DNA of 22,484 nt, taken from NCBI GenBank assembly GCA_036744635.1, contig DAIOHQ010000056.1, positions 1 to 22,484 on the forward strand, given 5' to 3'. The position numbers were made by a program, and so were the translations under genes. This stretch comes from DAIOHQ01 sp036744635 (GTDB lineage: Bacteria; Planctomycetota; Phycisphaerae; Tepidisphaerales; Tepidisphaeraceae). Below, piece by piece: positions 15,514 through 22,484 of this stretch; position 1 is the first letter of the stretch, and the number at the start of each line of letters is the position of its first letter. Below the pieces are notes generated by a model. It did no database searches. It was not told the origin of the DNA and saw nothing but the letters and a program-made list of their open reading frames with translations.

Positions 15514-17301
15514 ATGTCAGATAGATCGTTTACGATAATCGGTGGTGGACCGGCCGGCTTGACGGCGGCCTATGAGCTGTCCAAGCGCAACATCCCCACC
15601 ACCGTCCTGGAAAAGGGCAAAATCGTCGGCGGCATCGCCCGCACCGAAAACTACAAAGGCTACCACTTCGACATGGGCGGCCACCGCTTCTTCACCAAGA
15701 GCGAAGAAGTCAACAAGATGTGGCATGAGGTGCTGCTCAACGAATTTCTGCAGCGGCCCCGCCTCTCCCGCATCTACTACAAGCAGAAATTCTTCAACTA
15801 CCCGCTCAAGCCTATGAATGCCCTGGCGGGGCTTGGTGTATTCGAAAGCATCCTGATCGGCTGCAGCTACGCCCGCTGGCGGATGTTTCCCTACAAAGTC
15901 GAGGAGAGCCTCGAGCAGTGGGTAACCAACCGCTTCGGCAAGAGGCTGTTTCTCACATTCTTCAAGACCTACACCGAGAAGGTCTGGGGCATTCCCTGCT
16001 CGGAATTGAAGGCCGAATGGGCCGCCCAGCGCATCAAGGACCTGGATCTCAAGGCCGCCATCATCAGTATGTTCATCAAGCCCAAGAAGACCATCAAAAC
16101 GCTGATCGAACAGTTCGACTACCCGCGCCTCGGCCCCGGCATGATGTGGAACGCGGTAAGAAGCCAGATCGAGCAGCGCGGCGCCAAGGTGATGATGGAA
16201 ACCGACTGCACCAAAATCATCCGAAATGGCAACCGCATCGACGGCGTCGTGGTTGGGTGCAATGGCCAGCAGCAAACCATCAAGAGCACGGACTACATCT
16301 CCAGCATGCCATTGACTGAATTCGTCAAGAAGCTCGATCCGCCAGCGCCCGCCAACGTGCTGGAGGCCGCCGGCAAGCTGAAATACCGCGACTTCCTGAC
16401 GGTCTGCATCATCGTCAACAAAAAGGACCTTTTCCCGGACAACTGGATTTATATTCACGAGGCCAGCGTGCAGGTCGGGCGCATCCAGAATTTCAAGAAC
16501 TGGAGCCCCAACATGGTGGCCGACGAAAACAAGACCAGCCTGGGCCTGGAATATTTCTGCAATGAAGGCGACCAACTCTGGACGATGTCGGATAAAGACC
16601 TCGTCGAGCTCGCCCGGCAGGAAATTGACAAAATCGGCCTCGCGAACAAAGAGGATGTCGAGGATGGCTGCGTATTCCGCGTCCCCAAGAGCTACCCGGT
16701 TTATGACTCGGATTACGTCACGTACCTGGGAGTGATCCGCGATTACGTTGACAGCCTGGTGAATTTCAAGACCATCGGCCGCAACGGGCTGCACCGCTAC
16801 AACAACCAGGACCACTCGATGCTGACCGGCATGTACGCCGTGCGCAACCTGATGGACGGCAAGGAGTACGACCTCTGGAAGGTGAACGCCGATAAGGAAT
16901 ATCACGAGATTTCCAAAGAGGCGCCCGCCGACGACATGGCAGGCGTGGAACAGGCGGTCAAGGCCGGACTTTCTCTGGTGCTGGAGAAATTCGACCGGGT
17001 GGCCACCGGCGCCGCGGCCGGCGTGCTGATTGGCGCCGCGTTGTTCCTGGCGACGCTGTTCCTGGTGATCAAAGGCGGCTCGCATCCCGGGCAGAACCTG
17101 CAGCTATTGGGCCAGTATTTCCCCGGCTACAAGGTAAGTGTCAGCGGCAGCTTTCTGGGATTGCTGTATGGTGGCATGAGCGGTTTCGTGTTCGGATACC
17201 TGTTTGCCATGCTGACGAATCTGATTTCCTTCATGACAGTGCGCCTGATACAACGTCGCGCCAAGCAGGCCAGCATGTGGAATGTGTTGGAATACATCTA
17301 G
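15514..17301 (+). CDS. UGM-like FAD/NAD(P)-dependent oxidoreductase with C-terminal membrane module
   Basis: A 595-aa protein. The Rossmann FAD site G10-GGPAGL16 and Glu33, with GGHRFFTKS, place it in the amine-oxidase/UDP-galactopyranose-mutase-like flavoprotein group often found in glycan clusters. The second FAD-side motif near residues 420-450 (GLHRYNNQDHSM, then TGMYAVRNLMDG) is present. Residues about 493-580 form an extra module with two membrane segments around LLGQYFPGY and VSVSGS; the next gene encodes the same module alone. GAGGG lies about 8 nt before the ATG. It probably modifies a sugar-nucleotide or lipid-linked substrate at the inner membrane. The exact reaction cannot be told. 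Confidence 0.88.
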   Translation: MSDRSFTIIGGGPAGLTAAYELSKRNIPTTVLEKGKIVGGIARTENYKGYHFDMGGHRFFTKSEEVNKMWHEVLLNEFLQRPRLSRIYYKQKFFNYPLKPMNALAGLGVFESILIGCSYARWRMFPYKVEESLEQWVTNRFGKRLFLTFFKTYTEKVWGIPCSELKAEWAAQRIKDLDLKAAIISMFIKPKKTIKTLIEQFDYPRLGPGMMWNAVRSQIEQRGAKVMMETDCTKIIRNGNRIDGVVVGCNGQQQTIKSTDYISSMPLTEFVKKLDPPAPANVLEAAGKLKYRDFLTVCIIVNKKDLFPDNWIYIHEASVQVGRIQNFKNWSPNMVADENKTSLGLEYFCNEGDQLWTMSDKDLVELARQEIDKIGLANKEDVEDGCVFRVPKSYPVYDSDYVTYLGVIRDYVDSLVNFKTIGRNGLHRYNNQDHSMLTGMYAVRNLMDGKEYDLWKVNADKEYHEISKEAPADDMAGVEQAVKAGLSLVLEKFDRVATGAAAGVLIGAALFLATLFLVIKGGSHPGQNLQLLGQYFPGYKVSVSGSFLGLLYGGMSGFVFGYLFAMLTNLISFMTVRLIQRRAKQASMWNVLEYI

Positions 17302-17319
17302 CTGGGCTGCATTTCAGGG

Positions 17320-17664
17320 ATGAAAAAAATGGATCAGGAAGAAGAAAAGGAACTCGAGCGGCTGGTCGAGACCCGTGTCCGCCGGCTCAACGCGATGGTG
17401 CTGGCCATTACCGCCGGCGTGATCTGCGGGCTGCTGTTGTTCGGGGCGACGATCATTCTGGTCATCAAGCACTCCCTCGTCGAAAAGAACCAGCCGGTTG
17501 GCCCGCATCTGAAGCTGCTGGGGGAATATTTTCCCTGGTATAGCGTGAGCGTTCAAGGCAGCGCGATCGGGTTCCTGTACGGGTTCTTCACCGGCTGGCT
17601 GATCGTCTACGTCGGGGCATTGGTCTACAATTTTGTCGCGGATTTGCGGCATCCAAAAAAGTGA
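17320..17664 (+). CDS. small two-TM membrane protein, free-standing paralogue of the oxidoreductase C-terminus
   Basis: A 114-aa (or 111-aa) membrane protein. An acidic helical N-terminus (DQEEEKELERLVE) is followed by a membrane segment (about 25-48), a loop containing LKLLGEYFPWYSVSVQGS, and a second membrane segment (about 78-105). It aligns with residues about 493-580 of the preceding oxidoreductase; about 22 of 44 positions in the core are identical by eye. The ATG at 17329 has AGGG at a better distance than the ATG at 17320. Its end overlaps the GTG/ATG region of the glycosyltransferase gene. No known family is recognised; it may form a heteromeric membrane unit with the oxidoreductase. 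Confidence 0.8.
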   Translation: MKKMDQEEEKELERLVETRVRRLNAMVLAITAGVICGLLLFGATIILVIKHSLVEKNQPVGPHLKLLGEYFPWYSVSVQGSAIGFLYGFFTGWLIVYVGALVYNFVADLRHPKK

Positions 17665-17675
17665 GGGCGCCTGCG

Positions 17676-18767
17676 ATGGATTCACAGCCCCCGATGCAGC
17701 CCAGCGCGATGCCGGTGCTGTCGGTGATCGTTCCGGTGCGGAACGACCCGGGGCATCTTCGCCTGTGCCTCGCGGCGATCAAGCAGTCCCAATATCCGCA
17801 CTATGAGCTGATCGTGGTGGATGATGCGTCGACGGATGCGACGCCTGAGGTGGCGCAGGAGCTGGGCGCAATTGTGCTGAAGATGGACCAGCAAAGCGGC
17901 CCGGGACTCGCCCGCAATCGGGGGGTCACGGCCGCCCGCGGGACTTACCTGATGTTCGTCGACGCCGATGTCTGCGTGCATCCGCAGACGCTGGGAAACG
18001 TGGTGGCGGCCTTCGGGCGCGATCCGGGTATCGACGCCCTCTTCGGCTCCTACGATCTCGAGCCCGGAGAGAAAGATTTCCTCTCCCAATACAAAAACCT
18101 TACCCATCGCTTCGTCCATCAGCAGTCCGCCGGCAAGCGCGCCAGCACCTTCTGGGCGGGCTGCGGGGCCATCAAAAAAACCGTGTTTGAAGAAGTCGGC
18201 GGGTTCTCCAGTGAATATACCAGGCCGTGCATTGAAGACATCGAGTTGGGGGCGCGGATGTACCGCGCCGGCAAGCACATCGCCATCATTGGTGACGTGG
18301 AGGCCAAGCACCTGAAGAAGTGGACCTTCAGCGGCATCATCAAATCCGATGTCAAAGATCGTGGCATCCCCTGGACGCGGTTGATCCTGCGCAAGAAGAA
18401 TCTTCCCAATGACTTGAACCTGACATTCGGCCAGCGCCTCGCAGCGCTGCTGTCAGGATTACTCGTGCTGGCGCTGGTCGCGATGATCCTGCGCGGAGCC
18501 GGATGGCTGATGCTGCCCTGGGAAATCCTTATTCCCGCGGCCGCGGCACTGGCACTCGGCATCGTGCTGCTCAACCGTCGCTACTACGCCTTTTTCACGA
18601 AACTCAAAGGTCCCTGGTTTGCCCTGCGCGTCTTCCCCATGCACGTGCTCTACTACCTCTACAGCGGCGCCGCCCTGGCGATCGGAACGGTATCTCACAT
18701 GATGGGCAGTTCCCGCAAATCCACAACCCCCGGCGCACAAGTCGGCCGCGCCGTGCAGGCACGGTGA
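17676..18767 (+). CDS. GT2-family glycosyltransferase with C-terminal membrane segments
   Basis: A 363-aa GT-A fold enzyme. The N-terminal domain shows VLSVIVPVRN, LIVVDDASTD, the metal-binding FVDADV (DxD), an acceptor-site WAGCGAI, and the IEDIELGARM (ED) motif. Two or three membrane segments at about 255-345 anchor it in the inner membrane. It should add a sugar to a lipid-linked or surface glycan. I chose the ATG at 17676 with GAGGG 8-9 nt upstream; a GTG at 17661 overlapping the previous stop is an alternative. The flippase gene follows after 4 nt. Donor and acceptor are unknown. Confidence 0.9.
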   Translation: MDSQPPMQPSAMPVLSVIVPVRNDPGHLRLCLAAIKQSQYPHYELIVVDDASTDATPEVAQELGAIVLKMDQQSGPGLARNRGVTAARGTYLMFVDADVCVHPQTLGNVVAAFGRDPGIDALFGSYDLEPGEKDFLSQYKNLTHRFVHQQSAGKRASTFWAGCGAIKKTVFEEVGGFSSEYTRPCIEDIELGARMYRAGKHIAIIGDVEAKHLKKWTFSGIIKSDVKDRGIPWTRLILRKKNLPNDLNLTFGQRLAALLSGLLVLALVAMILRGAGWLMLPWEILIPAAAALALGIVLLNRRYYAFFTKLKGPWFALRVFPMHVLYYLYSGAALAIGTVSHMMGSSRKSTTPGAQVGRAVQAR

Positions 18768-18771
18768 CCGC

Positions 18772-20112
18772 ATGTGGCGCACCGTCAAACAAAAAATTCT
18801 TGCCAACAACGCCCTGGTCAAGCGCTATGGCCTGCTCGTCACCACCGATCTCTGTGGCAAAGCACTCGGTTTGGTCGTCGCGAAGATCGCAGTCCAACGC
18901 TTCGGCGCTGACGGCTTCGGCATCATCGGCGTCACCCTCACCTGGGTGAGCTACGCCCTTCTGGTGGGAAATTTCGGCCTCGACTCTTACGCCGTCAAGA
19001 CCGCCGCCAAGCGCCAGGAGTCCATCGGAACCCTCGGCGGCACCCTCATCACGATGGAGCTGCTCTTTGGCGTGGCCATCTACGCCATTCTGATCCTCGT
19101 CGCCCTTTGCGTGCCATCGCTTCGGCCACATCTCGCGTTAATCAGCATCTTCGGCTTATCCCTCATCACCGTCGCCCTGACGCTCAATTGGGTGCCGCTG
19201 GCGCTGGAGCGTTCCAATATCACCGGCTACGTCGGCCTGGCAGTACAGGCCACCAATTTGCTCCTTCTGGTCCTGCTGCTGCAGCGCTCCAACCACCTCT
19301 GGACCTTTGCCGCCGCCAAGGTGTCGGCCGAGGTGATGGGTGCCGCTGTTCTGCTGATTTGGACCATCCAGGTCGTTGGTCCGATAAAAAGGCCGCTGCC
19401 GGTCGCCCAATGGTGGGGAATCCTGCGCCACTCCGCCCCGATCGGCGGGGCGATGATTTTTCGGACCGTTTCACTCACCTGCGACCTGGCCCTGCTCGGA
19501 ATATTCACCGCCGAATCCTGGCGCCACCTCCGCTGGCCGGCCCATGTCGATCTGGCCCAGATCGGGCAGTACAACGGCGCGATCAAGGTTTTTGGGTTAT
19601 ATTTAACCCTCGGGTCGCTCTACTTCATGGTGCTTTTCCCGCGGCTGGCGAAGATTTCCAACCAGGGAATGGTCCCGCTGAAGAAGGCGGCCGATGAGTC
19701 GCTGGCGGTGGTGACGCTGGGAGCGGTCGGCGGCGCCGGAATCCTGGCGATCGCGGCGCCGCTGGTGCTAAAAATACTGTACGTGCCGTCGTTCGCGGCG
19801 GCGGCCAACCCGCTGCGCATCCTGCTGTGCGCGGGCATCGCCAACCAGATGAGCAAGCATTTTCGCCAGACGTTGTTTCTGGTCGGGAGGCAGAAGGTCG
19901 ATCTGAAATTGTCCGCGGTGGCCGCGGGCGCTCACGTAGTGCTGAAGTTGGCACTGATTCCGTTTCTTGGCGTCATCGGATGCGCCCTGGGGATGTTGCT
20001 GGGCGAGGCGCTGCTGGCCGGACTCGCGTGGCGTGCCGTCCGCAAGGCATTTACCGAGGTCGCGGGATCAGAGGAATTGGAGACGACATGTTTGACGGCC
20101 GCAGAGCCTTGA
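18772..20112 (+). CDS. MOP-superfamily flippase (Wzx/polysaccharide transporter type)
   Basis: A 446-aa protein with about 12-14 membrane segments and no soluble domain, of the family that flips lipid-linked glycans across the inner membrane. Typical features are the N-terminal amphipathic start followed by a TM1 region with FGADGFGIIG, NFGLDSYAVK, and a C-terminal bundle with FLGVIGCALGMLLGEALL. The hydrophilic ESWRHLRWPAHVDL loop (about residues 245-262) is unusual. The start is 4 nt after the GT2 stop, and the 3' end overlaps the next gene by 25 bp, which indicates one transcript. Confidence 0.88.
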   Translation: MWRTVKQKILANNALVKRYGLLVTTDLCGKALGLVVAKIAVQRFGADGFGIIGVTLTWVSYALLVGNFGLDSYAVKTAAKRQESIGTLGGTLITMELLFGVAIYAILILVALCVPSLRPHLALISIFGLSLITVALTLNWVPLALERSNITGYVGLAVQATNLLLLVLLLQRSNHLWTFAAAKVSAEVMGAAVLLIWTIQVVGPIKRPLPVAQWWGILRHSAPIGGAMIFRTVSLTCDLALLGIFTAESWRHLRWPAHVDLAQIGQYNGAIKVFGLYLTLGSLYFMVLFPRLAKISNQGMVPLKKAADESLAVVTLGAVGGAGILAIAAPLVLKILYVPSFAAAANPLRILLCAGIANQMSKHFRQTLFLVGRQKVDLKLSAVAAGAHVVLKLALIPFLGVIGCALGMLLGEALLAGLAWRAVRKAFTEVAGSEELETTCLTAAEP

Positions 20113-21245
20113 TTTCATCAGTCATCCGTCACGCCGGCGCCAGCGCCAGCAGCGGTTTCGTGCGCCTGTTGGAGTTGGAGAGCGGCGAAATTCTGCGCAC
20201 CTGGTCGATGCCGGAAAGCTCCCACCGCGCAGATGATCCCAACCCGCGCGGCGGCCATCGCGGCGCCCGCGGCGTCTCCGCCACCGATCATCGCCTGGCC
20301 ATTGCCAACGCCGAGCGGGTCATGGTCTTCGATTCAAGCTGGAAATCGCTGGGCGACTTGACGCACCCGCTCATGGGCGGCGTACACGATGTGCTGGCCG
20401 AAGAAGATGGCGTCTGGGCCTGTTGCACGATGGCCGATCTGCTCATCAAGCTGGATTGGAAGGGAAACCTCAAGCAGGTCTGGGAGTGGCGGGAAGATGC
20501 CGCGCTGGTTCGCGAGCTGGGTCTGCCGAAGCTGCCGAAAGTCGACCGCAAGGTGGACCATCGCGATCCCAATACCGCCCGCACCGCCGTGCGCAATACC
20601 GTCCACCTGAACGCCATCGCCCGCTGCGAGCGCGGATTGCTGCTCTCCTTCGGCAGAATTCTGTCGGCCGAAAAGTACCGCAAGCAGAAAAGGGCCGCGT
20701 TCATCGGAAAAATCGCCAGTCTGCTCCACCTCAAGCGCCGCGATGACACCAGCATTCAAGTCGTCCGCGAGTCCAGCAAAGGCCAGCAAGGCGATCACCA
20801 GTGGGCCGCCGTGTTGCTGGCCGAGGACGGCAAGGCGACGATTCTCGCCAAAGCACAGAGGACCAATGTTCCCAACCACAACATCGCCATCATCGACGGC
20901 ACGCTGATTTACAACGACACCAACGGCGGCCGCGTGGTGAGCGTGGCCCTCGGCGGCGCTAAACCGGAATTGGCCGTGCCGCTGCCCGGACCCAGGAGTT
21001 TCGCCCGCGGCTATGCCGAGCTGGGCGGCAGTCGCGTGCTGGTCGGCAGCCATCAGCCCGCGGCGGTGTATGAAGTCGACTTGCACGGCCAGCGCGTCAC
21101 CCGCACCTATTCCCTCGCCGGCTCGGAAACCGAAGCCGTCTACGGCATCTGCCTCGTCCCCGAAACTTTTGACGAGCCGCCGGAAGAACTGTTTGGCTGT
21201 GCGCACAGAGAGATGAATGAAGAAGCAGGAATCGCCATGCGATAA
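20088..21245 (+). CDS. unrecognised beta-propeller-like protein in the glycan cluster
   Basis: A 385-aa soluble protein without a signal peptide or membrane segment. Repeated strand-turn units (RVMVFDSSWKSLGDL, LLIKLDWKGNLKQVWEW, AAVYEVDLHGQRVTRTYSL) and phrases such as GGVHDVLAEEDGVW suggest a propeller fold. VPNHNIAIIDGTLIYNDTNGG resembles active-site-like loops of some propeller proteins. I chose the ATG at 20088 because GGAG precedes it by about 6-8 nt; the open frame extends into the flippase gene. It overlaps the flippase by 25 bp, so it probably serves the same pathway. I do not recognise its family and assign no function. Confidence 0.75.
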   Translation: MFDGRRALISSVIRHAGASASSGFVRLLELESGEILRTWSMPESSHRADDPNPRGGHRGARGVSATDHRLAIANAERVMVFDSSWKSLGDLTHPLMGGVHDVLAEEDGVWACCTMADLLIKLDWKGNLKQVWEWREDAALVRELGLPKLPKVDRKVDHRDPNTARTAVRNTVHLNAIARCERGLLLSFGRILSAEKYRKQKRAAFIGKIASLLHLKRRDDTSIQVVRESSKGQQGDHQWAAVLLAEDGKATILAKAQRTNVPNHNIAIIDGTLIYNDTNGGRVVSVALGGAKPELAVPLPGPRSFARGYAELGGSRVLVGSHQPAAVYEVDLHGQRVTRTYSLAGSETEAVYGICLVPETFDEPPEELFGCAHREMNEEAGIAMR

Positions 21246-21265
21246 TCAATTGTGCTGGTGGTAAC

Positions 21266-21343
21266 TGTCATCCTGAGGTGCTCCGAAGGATCTGGCCCCG
21301 ACTGCAAATCGATCCAGATTCTTCGGAATACCTCAGAATGACA
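21266..21343. repeat. imperfect inverted repeat with 30-bp arms
   Basis: Arms 21266-21295 and 21314-21343 match at 26 of 30 positions, starting TGTCAT and ending TGACA. The sequence belongs to the TCATCCTGAGG / CGAAGGATCTGG type of dispersed intergenic palindrome seen in many environmental genomes. It lies between the propeller gene and the GT4 gene and could end transcription or stabilise the upstream mRNA. Confidence 0.8.
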
Positions 21344-21401
21344 CTGTTCCAGCATTCGTTGTTGCATGTCCTTGGCACAGGTTGAAATCTGGTGACACCG
21401 T

Positions 21402-22484
21402 ATGTTCCTTGGCGTGAACGGAATTCGGCTGACGACGGCGCGATCGGGCGTGGCCCGATACATCGAGAACGTGCTGCGCCAGTGGTCCGCGATGGAACAT
21501 CCGTTTGAAGAGGTGCGGGTCTACACGCCCAAGCCGGTGGAGCTGAACCTGCCGCGCACGCGCAACGTCGTCGTCCAAGGGCACAAGCCGCTCTGGATGT
21601 GGGAGCAATTCGCCCTGCCCAAAGCGCACGGGCGCGTGGAATTGCTGGTCTGCCCCAGCTACGTCGCCCCGCTCCGCGCCAACTGCCCGTTGCTGCTGAT
21701 CCATCACGGCTCCTACGAGGGATATCCGCAGGCATTTGGCCGATGGGCGACGAAGAAGGCGCTGTGGGCCTACAAGCTCAGCGCCCGCCGGGCGGATCGC
21801 ATCATTACCGTCTCACAACACAGTCAACGCGACATCGTGAAATTCTACGGAGTCGGCGCCGACAAGATTGACGTCATTCCCGAAGGCGTGGACACGTCGC
21901 TCTTCCGCCCGATCCGAGACGCGTCGGCGCTGTCGGCGTTTCGCACCCAGGCATTCGGCGCCGACGAGCCGTTTATCCTTTTCGTCGGCAAACCGGCCAG
22001 GCGGCGCAACATTCCGCAGTTATTCGAGGCCTACAAACGGCTGCTGCGCGATGGGAAAATAAAACATCGATTCCTGTTCATCGGCTCGGACCTCCCCGGA
22101 AGCCCGGTCGGGAAACTCGTGCGCGATCTCGGTCTGGAAAAGCACGTGACGCTGGTCGGCCACGCCGGACACGAGCAGATCGTGCTGGCCTACAACGCGG
22201 CCGACGTGCTGATTTACCCCTCCTCCTACGAAGGATTCGGCATGCCGGTGCTGGAGGCGATGGCGTGCGGCACCCCCGCCATCGCGTTGCGGAACACCGC
22301 ATTCCTGGAATTCGCCGCGGGCATCGCTTACCTCGCCGAAGACGGCAGCGTCGATGAACTCTACAAGGCTCTGGATACCGTCCTGCACGATGAAACCATG
22401 CGGCAGAAAATGCGCCGACTTGGGCCGGCCCGGGCCAGCCGCTACGACTGGCAGCAGATCGCCCAGCGCACCATGGATGTGGCC
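21402..22484 (+). CDS. GT4-family glycosyltransferase (3' end outside the window)
   Basis: 361 codons are visible and still open at the window edge; most of the usual 370-400 aa is present. A GT-B fold is indicated by the N-terminal RSGVARYIENVL, the IITVSQHSQRDIVKFYGV hinge region, VIPEGVDTSLF, FVGKPARRRNIPQL for the donor domain, and the EX7E motif EGFGMPVLE with the following CGTPAIA. It transfers a sugar from a nucleotide donor. The start is the first ATG after an in-frame stop (21393), with a weak ribosome site. It follows the palindromic repeat, so it may have its own transcription start. Confidence 0.9.
   Translation, partial: MFLGVNGIRLTTARSGVARYIENVLRQWSAMEHPFEEVRVYTPKPVELNLPRTRNVVVQGHKPLWMWEQFALPKAHGRVELLVCPSYVAPLRANCPLLLIHHGSYEGYPQAFGRWATKKALWAYKLSARRADRIITVSQHSQRDIVKFYGVGADKIDVIPEGVDTSLFRPIRDASALSAFRTQAFGADEPFILFVGKPARRRNIPQLFEAYKRLLRDGKIKHRFLFIGSDLPGSPVGKLVRDLGLEKHVTLVGHAGHEQIVLAYNAADVLIYPSSYEGFGMPVLEAMACGTPAIALRNTAFLEFAAGIAYLAEDGSVDELYKALDTVLHDETMRQKMRRLGPARASRYDWQQIAQRTMDVA

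Noticed and set aside
15517..17085. 522-codon minus-strand frame opposite the oxidoreductase
   Set aside because: Antisense shadow: the plus strand has the FAD motifs, a ribosome site and co-directional neighbours.

Overview
The window is GC-rich DNA (roughly 60% GC by eye) from a Gram-negative-type bacterium. An LptF/LptG-family permease implies an outer membrane. The large GH38 mannosidase, the APC carrier with a UspA-like tail, and many short palindromic repeats fit a planctomycete (Phycisphaerae-like) or an acidobacterium. This assignment is inference: no rRNA or other marker gene is present.

Layout. (1) 47-8753, all minus strand: APC-superfamily transporter, then LptF/G permease, rhomboid protease and GH38 alpha-mannosidase in transcription order. 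A 45-bp-arm inverted repeat lies between the first two. (2) 8754-9261, a divergent intergenic region: several stem-loops, then a helically phased array of TTGAT-like boxes ending just before a consensus TTGACA -35 element. (3) 9262-15363, plus strand, a wrecked potassium-uptake (kdp) locus. It holds a small intact TPR gene, two out-of-frame kdpA pieces, a minus-strand HEPN/81-aa gene pair, about 35 codons of kdpB joined to the 3' part of kdpC, a 112-aa gene with a truncated HEPN-like gene, and then full-length kdpD and kdpE. (4) 15514-22484, plus strand, a tightly packed glycan cluster: a UGM-like FAD oxidoreductase with a C-terminal membrane module, a free-standing paralogue of that module, a GT2 glycosyltransferase, a flippase, an unrecognised beta-propeller-like protein, a palindromic repeat, and a GT4 glycosyltransferase cut by the window end.

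How the genes may work together. The Kdp pump cannot be made here: the KdpB ATPase and most of KdpA are gone. The KdpD/KdpE sensor-regulator pair keeps all its catalytic motifs, and the candidate operator array and promoter are still present. The divergent APC protein carries the Asp-x6-Tyr and Asp-Tyr-x2-Thr-x3-Ser signatures I associate with KUP/KimA potassium carriers. One hypothesis is therefore a rewired potassium system, in which KdpDE survives to control other targets through the shared divergent region. The right-hand cluster looks like synthesis and export of a surface or lipid-linked glycan.
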